A stretch of 64,000 nucleotides of DNA from Odontocerum albicorne (taxonomy: Eukaryota > Arthropoda > Insecta > Trichoptera > Odontoceridae): contig OX463859.1 in NCBI GenBank assembly GCA_949825065.1, positions 3,758,217 to 3,822,216 on the forward strand, read 5' to 3'. How positions within the stretch are numbered: position 1 is the stretch's first letter; each line of letters begins with the position of its first letter. A program made the position numbers and the translations under genes. Shown here piece after piece: positions 53,765 to 64,000 of this stretch. A model generated the notes under the pieces. It ran no database searches and was not told where the DNA came from. It saw only the letters and a list, made by a program, of their open reading frames with translations.

Positions 53765-53990
53765 GGCCAAGGAGACAGTTTGGAGTGGTTACAGGAGGCG
53801 TGGAAGGACGGCGCACAAGATGAAGAATCTCAATGCGTTGGACTAAGTGAGAGATACAACTGAACTACCCTTAACAACTACCCATTGAGCCGCGGAGTGC
53901 AGGATTGATGGAAAGGAGTCATCAGACGCTATCATGGGAGTCACGATGTTCAGTCGTGAGCTACACGCCAGAATGAGTGATTTTTTATTA
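53765..53990 (+). pseudogene. LINE C-terminal tail, frameshifted
   Basis: Pieces in three frames: GGVEGRRTR, then RDTTELPLTT, then WKGVIRRYHGSHDVQS and a stop. These resemble the GRRxRGRP, and final WRRxIxRxxGxxxxQS elements of some LINEs. Family uncertain. Confidence 0.45.
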
Positions 53991-54134
53991 TATTTTTTTA
54001 TGCTAATGACTTTATGGATATATTATGATTCTCAGTTTAAACGTTTTTTTTTTTTTAATTCATTGTGTTGAAAATTTTAACCTTAGAAATCTAAATTCAT
54101 GAATAGCTACTACCTGTGTGCTCTGCTTTATTAA

Positions 54135-54761
54135 CCCTTCCCTTACGGTGATAAAATTGAAACGCGCGCTCCGGTGTTGGGTAGTGAGTACGCGATAAAA
54201 AATTAGCGATTTTAAATCAGAAAAATAAGAACATTCATAGATAATCCCCTTAATTAATTATAATTGAAGTTAAAAATTATAATAATTGAGATTTATTTGC
54301 TGAAAACATTAAAAAACCATCTGGCAAAGCTCACGGAACGGGCGTAGATCTAGTCTCGTTGCCAGCCCAACAGCTACTGCGGCGCGGCAGGGTTGGTGGC
54401 TAACCCGGGCGTTGCTTACACTTGCGAGGTTGAGACAATTGAGCTCCTCGCTATTCAGTGAAGTATGCAAAAGTGAGATGCGAATATAGTGTCGCGCTTC
54501 CCGCATACTCTTCACTTATCGTCAAGACCCAAGATCGAGGCACTCACAGCGTTTAAATGCGAATTTGTTTCCGATATTCAGAAAATATTTACGATGTAGT
54601 CGATAAATTCTGATTATTATTAATATTATTTTTTAAATCAATGCGTAAATATATTATGGAGAAATACCTAAAATCTTAACCTTGTATTTATTATATTTAT
54701 AGAGATATTGATGGTTATTAGAATCAACGTGTAGAAGATACCCAACACAGGGAAGGAAAGG
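54135..54761 (+). mobile_element. TTAA MITE family E, subfamily 1
   Basis: A 627-bp element with TTAA on both sides (54131-54134 and 54762-54765). Left end 'cccttcccttacggtg', right end 'cacagggaaggaaagg'. Clean duplications and good similarity to 21291 and 27282. Confidence 0.9.
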
Positions 54762-54765
54762 TTAA

Positions 54766-55354
54766 TATAAATAACCTAGTATAAACGAAACATTAAGGAC
54801 AATATTTTGCCTCTGGAGTTGAGTAACCCTGCATCGACATGTGGAAGGTTTCAATTCTGCAAAGCAACTTGCATCTCGTTCTACAAGTGAGCCCATGTGT
54901 TTTCGTGTTTTCTATATCTCAAGATCTATCCATAAAATTATCGAAAAATCCAATTTTGCTTGTTCTATGTATGCGTTGTTCCACTAAAAACAAATGTAAG
55001 TTCTTGACCACTATAAAATAAGTCTTCCACAATTACGTAAGTCTGCTTGGTAAAATTTGGTAATATTGTATTTTGTGGTATACACACATATTGAACTTAA
55101 ATATACACATGATTATTAAATAATATTAAACAATGACTAATTTATTATTGCTTCTGCTTGTTGTATCTCCCGTACATGTTAGTTTAAGATAAAGTTTTGT
55201 ATTTTTTGTCAATAATTTTAAGTACGAGTGTATCGGACGTGTGGCGTCACCCTTGTGTGTGTATGTGGTATGATGATATAGACAATGCCGTGTAGATCTG
55301 GAGGGAAATTCACCCTAATATTTGTAATGCAATCTATGTATGTTCTTGTATTTG
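54766..55354. other. Unassigned DNA
   Basis: Nothing recognised. Confidence 0.35.
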
Positions 55355-55620
55355 TTCATTCTATGTAATTTGGTTGTATTTTATGTAGAATGTATGTTTG
55401 TTTGACTCCGATCGCGTTCGCGACCGCACTGGGAATAAGTGACTTGCCGGGCGGGGCGATCGGAGTAGGTTGGGGCCCAGTCGGCGTAAGCAAGGCCCAA
55501 ACCCCGAAAGTTGTTGTATTTCGCGGGCAATGGGCGCTTGTGACGGCCGACTGACCATTAATATAGAGGGCCCCCCCGATTTGGAAAAATATAATTCTCA
55601 GTAATACCGATTTTACCGTG
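55355..55620 (+). other. G+C-rich patch with a 54-codon ATG frame
   Basis: About 170 bp (55405-55575) is markedly G+C-rich. An ATG at 55390 opens MYVCLTPIAFATALGISDLP and stops at about 55554. A minus-strand frame covers the same part, so the open frames may only reflect base composition. It could be part of an LTR or a gene promoter/first exon; I cannot decide. Confidence 0.35.
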
Positions 55621-55960
55621 TTTTTACTTGAGACCCGCTACCCTACATCGACTGCCTGAGAGGAATCTCTCCCTGCTCTTCTTCTTCTTCTTCTGCTGGA
55701 TCTTCGCTACGGAATTCGCTAGCTCGATTCTCTGAGCGCTACGCGGCAACCAACGTGCCTATCTACAGTCTTTGTTTCTGTCCGATACAACGAGTACTTG
55801 TATAACTTGTCATATGTTCATTTTGTATAAACGACACTGTTGTGTCATAAATTAAACAAATAAATGAATAATAAATTTAACAAATATTTACATAATATTT
55901 GCATACTTTGAAACGTAGCTTTGCACAGAAAACGCATATGTTCTTGGGTGCTATATTATA
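55621..55960. other. Unassigned DNA with a CTT run
   Basis: 'cttcttcttcttcttctgct' lies at 55679-55698. 'gtcataaattaaacaaataa' near 55845 includes a possible poly(A) context. Possibly continuous with the patch at 55355. Confidence 0.35.
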
Positions 55961-55964
55961 ATTA

Positions 55965-56165
55965 TGTAGAGCACTTTCAGATGGTTTAGTCATTTAGAAA
56001 GACTGAATAAAGAAAGACTAAAAAAAAAATTTAGAGAGAATATGAATGCCGAATTTATGTCACATATATTTAATATCACATATATGTAATAGATTTTGAT
56101 TTACAGGAACGTCTAAAATTTTGTCGTCTCTGCTTACCGCGACAGGAAAACAGCGTGACGATATG
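55965..56165 (+). pseudogene. LINE family C fragment and tail
   Basis: 'tttcagatggtttagtcatt' (FRWFSHLERLNKERL), then 'gtctctgcttaccgcgacag' and 'gaaaacagcgtgacgata' from the tail; the middle is deleted. Confidence 0.6.
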
Positions 56166-56635
56166 TACGTAATATAATTCTAGCATAGCACGACATTCGG
56201 GCCTGGGCCTTCTGAGCCCTTGCGTGTTGTGTGTAGAAGTATTTTTTTTATTGCAGAATATATGAATCATATTAGCGTTTTGATTTTTATAAATTTCTTG
56301 TTACAATTTATATTTTTGAATTCACTCGCAATCTGAATTTAAATTGTACTTTGTAAAAAATGTCAATCGTCGAAATCGGCTGTAAATATGCAAATAAATA
56401 TTTTAATATACTAAATGCTTTGTCACATATGGCTTGAGATATTTTTTTTCAGCATTTATGTTATGTCACTCTATACTTTTCGTCGCCCCTGATCCAAAAG
56501 GATGAAAGCCTCCTACTCCAGCCCATTCACGTTATTCTTAATAAGCCATCTAGCTTTTAGGGGTGAAATAAAACCTTGATTAAATAAAGGGGAAGGGCAA
56601 GGTACGTGTTTGACAATATTCTCATAATTGAAAAT
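56166..56635. other. Unassigned DNA
   Basis: Nothing recognised. Confidence 0.35.
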
Positions 56636-56668
56636 CCCTTTTCCGGAGGTACCAACACCGGAAAAGGG
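56636..56668. repeat. Perfect 11-bp stem hairpin
   Basis: 'cccttttccgg' and 'ccggaaaaggg' are separated by 11 bases. No context gives it a function. Confidence 0.85.
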
Positions 56669-58129
56669 TCCAAAAAATCTAGTCCCAAAATACTTTGACC
56701 TAAATCCGGAAGTTTTTTTATGTATATTGAAAGGATTCTAACGGCAGGTAACAAGGAAAAATGTGTACTTTACTTCGTATAAAAATGTACTTTATTAAGC
56801 AAAGAAAAAATGTTAATTTTCTAAGAATATTTAATAATATATATATTTTTTAATCTAATAATTAGATTTATCCCTGCGACACGTGTCTCTTCCTCTTATG
56901 TTGAGGTTATTTTCAGACGGAATGATATCGGTTGTTTACGAGAACAATTATTAGGTCCAACTGGTGTCTTATTTCATGGGTTGAAAGTGTTGTGGTATTT
57001 TGGCCCTAACTGATTTTTGTTATGAAAGTTGATTTTTTTTGTCATTCTGTTATTTATTATTTTTGTTTAAGGATTTGGCTCATATAATTATTTTTGAAAC
57101 ATTACACTTACGTGAATTAGTGAAATTACAAACTTATTAATTATAGTATTAAATGTTCTATTATAGATTTCAACAAAATAAAAGTCAAAACCTTTGGCAT
57201 GTAAAAAAAATATATATATTTAACGCTATTATTATAATGAATTGTAGTGTGTTTTTTTTTGCAGTAGCTGTCACATCGTTCTATGATATTTTTAGCAAAA
57301 AGTTACCAATATAAATATAAGATCAGTAACCATTTAACGTACCGGTGATGCTGCAATTTATTTCCACTCTTGGTTAAAAATCTACGAATATTGAGTTTAT
57401 TACTATTCGGTAACATTTTTCAAGTGACGTGCGATAGTCACGCAGATCATTATAAATTGCAGGGGAAAAGATTCAACGTTATTTTCAAACAGAAAAAAAA
57501 ATCGAAACATATTATACTTTCGATTTTATAAACAAAATATTATTTTTGCGAATATCACCAAATACTGGGAAAGGAGAAGAAAGACGGGAACTGAATATAA
57601 AATAGAATACATGGAGAAAAACATTTAGTCATTCAAGAGAAATGTAATATTTTTAAGTGGTATTTGAAGCGAACCTATGGGGGTGAGTTTAAGAGTTTGT
57701 TAAAGTGAGGCTTTTCTTGAGCGAATGTTTTCGGAAGTTGGCAAGTAAACTTTGATGTTTCAAGCTCTATGCTATATTTTTAAAACATAAAATATGATGT
57801 ACGTATTATGAGATACACTTTGTTCATATCTATTTATTTTAGCACGTTTATTGAAATTCAGCTGACAAATGTATTTCTCTACAACAATTTGTTGTATTAA
57901 GCAGTATTATACGTGTTAAGAGTCCAAAATAGATTTCTGTGACACCATTATTGCTAAGGGTATAGATTTTTCCTACAATTTTTTGTGGGTATGATTGAAT
58001 ATTACTCCTCAAGCATCAAAAAAGATATACGCACCTGTTTATACATATAGTACATACACAAATTGCTGATGGGATACATGGCAAACACTTTGTTGATTGG
58101 CAAACTTTTACTTAATATACCGAAAATTA
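56669..58129. other. Unassigned A+T-rich DNA
   Basis: 56875-56990 resembles 37635-37745 ('acgagaacaattattaggtc' and 'actggtgtc' motifs), so it is a dispersed repeat of unknown type. No gene. Confidence 0.4.
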
Positions 58130-58555
58130 TTTACGCTATTCGGAATTAAGTTTATTTCCGCCATTGTGAATGAAGATTATTTACGCCATCGCGAATGAAG
58201 ATTATTTACGCCATAGTGAATGATAATTATTTACGCCATCGGGAATGAAGATTACGCCATCTCGAATAAAGATTATTTACGCCGTCGTCGAATAAAGATT
58301 CATTACGCCATCCCTAATAAAGATTATTTACGCCATTCGGAATGAAGATTATTTACGCCATCTTGGATGAAGATTATTTACGCCATCGCGAATGGAGATT
58401 ATTTACTCTATAACGATTGAAGATTATTTACGCTATAACGAATGAAGATTATTTACGCCATTCGGAATGAAGATTATTCTTGAATGAAGATTATTTACGA
58501 CATCACGAATGAAGATTTTTTACGCCATTTTGAATGGAGATAATTTTCGGTGCCA
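58130..58555. repeat. 25-bp minisatellite, about 17 copies
   Basis: Unit 'gaatgaagattatttacgcc' plus 4-6 variable bases. Copies diverge by point changes and small deletions. The variable part is centred on 'atcgc', 'attcg' and similar. Confidence 0.93.
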
Positions 58556-59224
58556 TATTTAAGAAATTGTAAGAGCATCACTACTCGAACATGGAAAGAC
58601 CTTGTTAATTAAATTTTCCGATATAGATATCCTCTAAATACGAGTATATGTTGATAAATCTGGGATTAAACTCTTAACTAAACTTTCAAGGCATAACAGA
58701 GTCACTTCACAGGTAAACATGAGTAACATAGTTCTTGTAGTCATTATGCTATATTTTAGACTTCATTGTTTTTGTTTTTATTTGATGTGATTGGGTTCGA
58801 CCTGTTACAAACACAAAATAAAATGAATTATCGTCAAACTTGACTGTGTCTTAAGCTTAGTTACCAGTGGTTCTAAACTGTAATGCTCGATTAATGAGGC
58901 GAAGATAATGTTATATCTCAGTTACGCTCTTCAATATGGTCACATCGCTAATTCACATGTGTTGATTGGTACGTACGTATTAAATAAGTAATAAAAAGCC
59001 ATAAATTTTTGGAGCGATTGCGATTATTAAAACATTCTTACAAAAAAAAAATATCCAATATTCAGTTTAACTTTAAACTTAATGAGAAAATAATTAAACG
59101 GAACGAGCAAACAAAATTTCAATATTGGATAACTGAACGTGTAGGCGGGTCAAATCGAATTTATTTTTAGATTTCCAATTCATTTTTTTCATTTGACAAT
59201 GTGGAACGTTAAATTTAGGTAAAA
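58556..59224. other. Mostly unassigned
   Basis: A loose inverted pair 'atatccaatattcagttt' (59050) and 'caatattggataactgaac' (59121) is present. Nothing else. Confidence 0.4.
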
Positions 59225-60425
59225 ATGTTTAAAAACGGATTAAACCGATATAACTTTTAAATATTGGACGTACATGTTACAAAATCCAACCCATTCAAAA
59301 CATTTTTTTTCGATCTTTAACCCTTTAACGGGCATAAGAAGAAATCGGTCGCATATGCGACCACCCTTTTATAGTTACACTTATAAGGATTCATTTTCTT
59401 AATGAAACGTTTTTAAGTAACACAAATGTCAACTTGGCAAATGTAGTGGACGGGCAGAGGTCTTATTTAAGACGGATCGTCGTGAAGTTAGCTGCATGTT
59501 CAGTAGCAACGATCTAAACATCCGGTCAATTTATTGTCAAATATGTAAATAGATATTATTGATAAATCACCATTCATTATATCTCATATAAGAATTGTAT
59601 TTCCTAATACAACCTGAACTTAGATATTATTACCTTAACATTCATTGGTCACTTTTGCGACCACTGACATGACCCCTGAAATGGGCACAGCTCTCATATG
59701 AGACCGCCTCATTTAAAAAAAAAATCATTTTTTTAAAACACATATTCGAAGAAATAAAGTTGATTTGATACACATAATAATGATTTATTCAACAAAAAAC
59801 TCAATATCTCAAAAAAAAAAACTTGCCCTATAAAGGGTTAAATATCGATTGGGCATAACTAATGTGTTCATTATGTTATGTGCTTAAATACAAGAAACGC
59901 ATAAAATTAGTTTTTCGTGATTAAATTCTGTTTAAATATTTATACTTGGATTCTTGTTTTGCAAATGTACAGCATAGCACTTAAGGGAACCAATTCTCAA
60001 AAGACTTTTTTTTTGTATATTTTAAATTTCGATTAAATAACTCATTCTCTATGTGCTAAATATTAATATAATATTAAGAAAAAAAAAATTCGCAGTAAAA
60101 TTCTGTATTATTTTTTTATATTTGGATTATTTTTGCATACGTAAGGCATAGAACAAAAAGAACCCAACCCTGAACAGACATTTTGTGTTTGCTCTAAATA
60201 TCGATTGGGCATAACTCATTCATGTTATGTGCTAAATATTTAGAAAATGTGTTTTTCGTGGTTAAATTTGTCTCATATTTTTAAAATCCTTGGCTTTTTT
60301 TTGCATATGTGGGTCATAGAACCAAACGAAGCCAACTACACAAATTTTTTTTTTTCTTTTACATTAAATGTCGATTGGGCACAACTCATTCTGTTATGTG
60401 CTAAATATTAAGAAAATGTGTTTTT
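59225..60425. repeat. About 170-184-bp satellite running into the assembly gap
   Basis: The anchor 'cgatt' in 'tcgattgggcataactcat' falls at 59846, 60030, 60202 and 60372 (steps 184, 172, 170). Units share 'gttatgtgctaaata', 'ttagtttttcgtg'-like and 'ggtcatagaaccaaa' segments. The array is cut by the gap at 60426. A preceding unit is interrupted by the MITE at 59321. Confidence 0.88.
59321..59837. mobile_element. piggyBac-like MITE with TTAA duplication
   Basis: Starts CCCTTTAACGGGC, ends GCCCTATAAAGGG (11 of 13 inverted), flanked by TTAA (59317-59320 and 59838-59841). 517 bp. Subterminal motifs 'tcgcatatgcgaccac' and 'cacttttgcgaccactg' are also inverted. No gene inside. TTAA and CCC ends are the piggyBac signature. 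It lies in the satellite. Confidence 0.93.
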
Positions 60426-60625
60426 NNNNNNNNNNNNNNNNNNNNNNNNNNNNNNNNNNNNNNNNNNNNNNNNNNNNNNNNNNNNNNNNNNNNNNNNNNN
60501 NNNNNNNNNNNNNNNNNNNNNNNNNNNNNNNNNNNNNNNNNNNNNNNNNNNNNNNNNNNNNNNNNNNNNNNNNNNNNNNNNNNNNNNNNNNNNNNNNNNN
60601 NNNNNNNNNNNNNNNNNNNNNNNNN
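60426..60625. other. Assembly gap, 200 N
   Basis: Exactly 200 N. Apparent reading frames through it have no meaning. Its true length is unknown, as it starts in a satellite. Confidence 0.99.
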
Positions 60626-60800
60626 TAACAATATATAAAATAATTCAACAATTGGAACTCGTTGTATTGTAAACGACTCCATTTTAATAAATATAATACA
60701 TTACACTTATCAAATGTCACAAGACCCAGTAAAGTTCGAGACGCCATCTGTGTTTTATCCAAGAATAAAAAAATATGCTCAATTTGAAATGCCTTTTTGT
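60626..60800 (-). repeat. Dispersed repeat, partner of 2306-2560
   Basis: On the minus strand 'cacagatggcgtctcgaact', 'gggtcttgtgacatttgata' and 'ttacaatacaacgag' match the 2306 copy. A frame reads MASRTLLGLVTFDKCNVLYL and continues 24 further codons to the gap side. Confidence 0.7.
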
Positions 60801-60850
60801 GTACATACTATGTTGCTATTTATAAACTTGTATTTATTTATTGAATTTTC
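60801..60850 (+). mobile_element. LINE-type 3' end
   Basis: 'gtgtacatactatgttgcta' matches ends at 23390 and 63865, then a TTTA run. Confidence 0.45.
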
Positions 60851-61194
60851 CATCCATTGAAACTATTTATCTAACATATAGAGACCCTTTTCAAGAACCA
60901 TGACTTAAGAACAATCTGAGAATGAATATTACAAAATCCAAAGCAGAGGTGGAAAAAAGCATGAAAGGAAAATTAAATGGTGAGCAATAAAAGATTTGAG
61001 CAAATTGTGAAATTCTGCTGTTTGGATAGTGTTTTCAGAGATAATGGAAGAGTTAAGAAGGATATCAAACGTTGTGTAGCGATAGGAAACAACGTAAATG
61101 GGACACTAAACAATTATATTTGAACCGGACAGTATCAAAATCTGTTAAGATGACAGTCCAGAATAGTATTTTGGCGCCAACTTTAATTAATAGA
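60851..61194. other. Unassigned DNA
   Basis: Nothing recognised. Confidence 0.35.
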
Positions 61195-61570
61195 AGTGAA
61201 AATAACTGATAGAAGTCGAATAAATGCTGTGGAAATACTTGCATTGAGAACAATACGAGGGGGATAATGTTTGATAAAATACGCACTGAAGTGATTGGGG
61301 ATGAATGTGAACGAATTAAAGAAGAAATACTACCAAAACAAATAAAGAGTGCAAATATAAGTGGAAGGCGTATGAGACGAAGACCGAGGAAAATATGGTT
61401 GGATCAGGTGAATGATATTTTTAAAGTAAGAAACATATAAAGTCTGAGAAGTCGTAGAAGTTGTATGGATGTGGAGGAGATTAAGGATGTGTGTCCAAAT
61501 AGGAAAGTCTGGCGCTCTGTCTTCTTTGTCTACTCACAGGGTAATGACGTGATGGTATGTATAGTATGAC
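61195..61570 (+). pseudogene. LINE family C C-terminus and tail, well preserved
   Basis: Reads NAVEILALRTIRG, MFDKIRTEVIGDECE, then SGRRMRRRPRKIWLDQVNDI followed by FKVRNI and stop at about 61438. Tail 'ataggaaagtctggcgctct' and 'aatgacgtgatggtatgta' follows. The RWFGHVERM segment is deleted between them. This is the clearest view of the family's C-terminal basic region. Confidence 0.75.
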
Positions 61571-62237
61571 TTACAACTTATTGACATTATAAATGGAATC
61601 CTTAATTCAATTTATTTTTTTTATATTTTGCAACAGTTATAGTACGGTATTGATATTTTTAACTACAGCAACACACCTTTCAATTTTTTACAATATTTTG
61701 AAAGCATCGTCCTCAGTAAAATTCCTCTGCTTGTTTTTATATTTAATTGTACGAGTATACACATATAAACAGTGAAATATTTACACAGCTATCTCCAAAT
61801 TTTACTGAAATATTGTACATTGAATATACCTGAATAGATTATTCAAGTAATCTTGAATTATGATTTACATCCAGGGAGGTGCTTTTTAATATTTCAAAAG
61901 GAATAAATAAATTTCTAAAATAAGGACCCCTAATTTCTTACTAAGGTCTGAGAGGCCGAGGAGACCAGAGGAAAGAGAAAGGAGGTCTGAGAGACCTTCG
62001 CGTCAAACACCGTAATTATCAGTCCCTTAATCAAGTCTGCTAAAATATTTCGATTAGGTTTAACGGGGATTTTGTGAGTTAAGTCAGAGCTTCTTAGAAC
62101 TCAGGTATTTATTGTAGCACTATTTTATTCATACTTACTAGTTTGTTCATTTAGTTCACCAAAAATAATTATATGTCACGAAAATACTGTTAGTTTTATA
62201 ATTATGTTCATTTATTTATAAACACGATGTATTCCTG
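61571..62237. other. Unassigned DNA
   Basis: A short duplicated motif 'aggtctgagag' occurs at about 61944 and 61983. Nothing else is recognised. Confidence 0.35.
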
Positions 62238-62435
62238 GCGACCTCCGCGGCCTGGTGGTAAGACACTTGTCTGCCGATCCGGAGGTTGCGGGTTCGATTT
62301 CCGCTGGAACCCAGATTTTTTTAACTAGGATTCCAGTCTGGTTAACACTTAGAGCCTTTAAAAACATATTTCTGGTTTGCTGGAAGATATTGCCACATGG
62401 CAATAAGCTCGCCAGGTTAAAAAAAAACCTAACAT
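62238..62435 (+). mobile_element. SINE A, reference copy
   Basis: tRNA-derived head with A box in 'cggcctggtggtaagacac' and B box in 'gcgggttcgatttccg' (about 62255 and 62288), body 'ctggaacccagattttt' and 'ctaggattccagtctggtta', then tail 'tttgctggaagatattgcca', 'atggcaataagctcgccagg' and an A-run. RNA polymerase III would start from the internal boxes. The last 60 bp match the 3' end of LINE family F. Confidence 0.85.
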
Positions 62436-62596
62436 AACACAAGAAAACTTTATAAAAATTGATAAAGTATCAATGTGTTACAAAAATAATCTTACAATTT
62501 ACGATACATATTTCTTTTACGATATGATCATTTGACATATAAATACCTAGCAAACGTAATCAACAATAGAAGACATACAAAATATTACTAAAATAA

Positions 62597-63005
62597 TCTA
62601 TATAAATAAAAATGTTAATGTTCATATGTTAAAAATCTCAAATCTCTGAAAGTTCTTCACCGATTGCTTTGAAATTTTGACAAAAGGTTGCATTTGAATA
62701 CAAGCGTGTTTATATTTACTTTTTTATATACAGGTGTATATAAAAAAGTATATAGAACATACGAAATAATGGGAGCGCCCCATGTTGAACGTAACGGCAA
62801 CACACGCAATATAGATTTCGATTTATTTTCATTTTGATTTCAAATATTTAATAATAAATATTAAATAATAAATATTAAAAATTAAATATTCAAATATGCG
62901 TGTGTTGAAAAACAGCGACATCTGTTTGGACGAAAAAACAGCACACGCTATACTAAATATTTTATTCGCCATTTTGTAATCAGTGTGCGTTGTAATCAGT
63001 GTGAG
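62597..63005 (+). mobile_element. Candidate Helitron 5' end
   Basis: Starts A|TCTATATAAATAAAAATG and continues 'tctgaaagttcttcaccgat' and 'tgctttgaaattttgacaaa'. Insect Helitrons commonly begin TCTATATATATAAAAATG and carry an AAxCGGxTxxACCGAT-like motif soon after. No CTRR end was located. Confidence 0.5.
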
Positions 63006-63475
63006 TGAAAAGTAGTACAGCACTAACACGGTACCATAGATATTTTCTTACTAGTTAAGAGTAGTAGAGCACTAACACTAGATATTTTCTTAGTAGGGAA
63101 GAGTAGTATATCACTAATACTGTAGACATTTTCTAACTAGTTAAGAGTATTGGAGCACTAACACTAGATATTTTCTTACTAGTGAAGAGTAATGGAGCAC
63201 TAATACTGTAGATATTGTCTTACTAGTGAAGAGTAGTAGAGCACTAACACTGTAGATATTTTCTTACTAGTGAATAGTAATAGAACACTAACACTGTAAG
63301 TGTTTTCTTACTAGTGAAGAGTAGTAGAGCACTAACACTGTAGATACTTATTAGTGAAGAGTACTAGCACTGTAGATATTTTCTTATTAGTGAATAATAG
63401 TAGAGCACTAGCACTGTAGATACTTTCTTACTTGTGAAGAGTAGTAGAGCACTAGCACTGTAGATATTTTCATAA
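63006..63475. repeat. 44-bp minisatellite, about 10-11 copies
   Basis: Unit 'gtagatattttcttactagt' plus 'gaagagtagtagagcactaa' and 'cact'. Some copies lack 10-20 bp. It directly follows the Helitron-like start and may be part of that element. Confidence 0.92.
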
Positions 63476-63489
63476 AGGCTTTGTTAACC

Positions 63490-63900
63490 CTAAAGATGAG
63501 TGCCAACAATTGAATTCCTCGTTTGTATTATATTACAATATCAATATGAATAAGAATTCAGACTGTGGTTGTATGTAATGTCCAGATCCACAAACTCAGT
63601 CACCCTCTCAAACATCATTTTAATTAATTTTCAGTGAAAAGTTACAACACTATTAAACAACCAAGTTAATTTCAATTATAATCTCCTGCTAAATGTGTTT
63701 CCTGTTTAAAAGTTATCCTTTTGATGCCTACCTACTACCCAACCCTTATTAGTCACTACTTTCCTCCCCCTCTTTTGTACATATTACAGTTAGGACTTTT
63801 TGATAGCTTATTCTTCAATGTATTTTCTGTAATTAATGTTTTTTTTAAGTGTATTTAAATATTTTATGTACATACTATGTTGCTATCAATAAATCTTTTT
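63490..63900 (+). mobile_element. Probable LINE 3' untranslated end
   Basis: Only the end 'gtacatactatgttgctatc' and 'aataaatcttttt' is diagnostic, as at 23390 and 60805. The 350 bp before it show no coding. Confidence 0.4.
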
Positions 63901-63904
63901 CTTC

Positions 63905-64000
63905 TTCTCAGTGTCATGTCAGGTTCCCCCAACGTTGAATATCACCTGAGAGTGGACATCTTTGTCCCCGGCAGCCCGAAAGAGATCTCCAACGCCCTTT
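63905..64000 (-). pseudogene. RTE-like LINE 3' coding end, cut by window edge
   Basis: Nearly identical to 42725-42815. On the minus strand it reads GVGDLFRAAGDKDVHSQ and a short stretch to the stop, the last codons of that LINE. The rest lies beyond 64000. Confidence 0.75.

Noticed and set aside
60368..60762. Long reading frames through the gap
   Set aside because: They consist mainly of unknown residues from the 200 N.
62238..62320. A tRNA gene
   Set aside because: A and B boxes are good, but the flanks do not form an acceptor stem and the unit is repeated with a common body and tail. It is a SINE. The same holds for 6845, 40725 and 46355.
1..64000. A new defence, biosynthetic or regulatory gene system
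   Set aside because: Every recognisable coding piece is a transposase or LINE fragment; no cluster of intact co-oriented genes exists in the window.

Overview
This is repeat-packed, A+T-rich DNA from a eukaryote, almost certainly an insect. The evidence is the transposon fauna: mariner, hAT, piggyBac-like and PIF/Harbinger-like DNA elements, several non-LTR retrotransposon (LINE) lineages, solo LTRs, tRNA-derived SINEs, and satellites with higher-order structure. I see no intact host gene, rRNA gene, functional tRNA gene, CRISPR array or bacterial operon. The order of insect cannot be fixed from the window alone. There is one 200-base assembly gap (60426-60625).

Left part (1-13.6 kb): a 71-bp satellite (1003-1925), a decayed mariner-type transposase end (about 2.6-2.9 kb), LINE reverse-transcriptase tails (4.4, 5.6, 7.1, 8.6 and 8.9 kb), a long inverted-repeat 'foldback' element (5.8-6.2 kb), a TTAA-flanked MITE (9.6-10.2 kb) and a solo LTR (12.0-12.4 kb). 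Next comes a 123-bp satellite (13598-15755) arranged as 369-bp trimers and split by a hAT-type MITE (13737-14287).

Middle part (16-38 kb): more LINE 3' ends, a second and third solo LTR, five TTAA MITEs, a truncated mariner transposase (23.6-24.3 kb), and a 1.17-kb Harbinger-like foldback element whose terminal repeats are built from tandem sub-units (29523-30693).

Right part (38-64 kb): the best-preserved element is a 1287-bp mariner (38583-39869) with 31-bp terminal repeats, TA duplications and an open 339-residue transposase reading frame. It is followed by LINE tails, a large tandem duplication (44.7-45.8 kb), a 220-codon LINE reverse-transcriptase fragment ending in back-to-back hairpins (47.5-48.2 kb), a third mariner with an internal deletion (52.2-52.9 kb), another TTAA MITE, a 25-bp minisatellite (58.1 kb), a roughly 170-bp satellite that runs into the assembly gap, a piggyBac-like MITE inside that satellite, a candidate Helitron end (62.6 kb) and a 44-bp minisatellite (63.0-63.5 kb).

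The elements interact by nesting and by sharing ends. The SINEs carry the same 3' tail as one LINE family, which implies they borrow its reverse transcriptase. MITEs landed inside satellites, and their target duplications date the insertions relative to array growth. I found no convincing new gene system. The most novel-looking material is structural: the foldback families, the higher-order satellites and a conserved hammerhead-like core shared by two inverted-repeat families.
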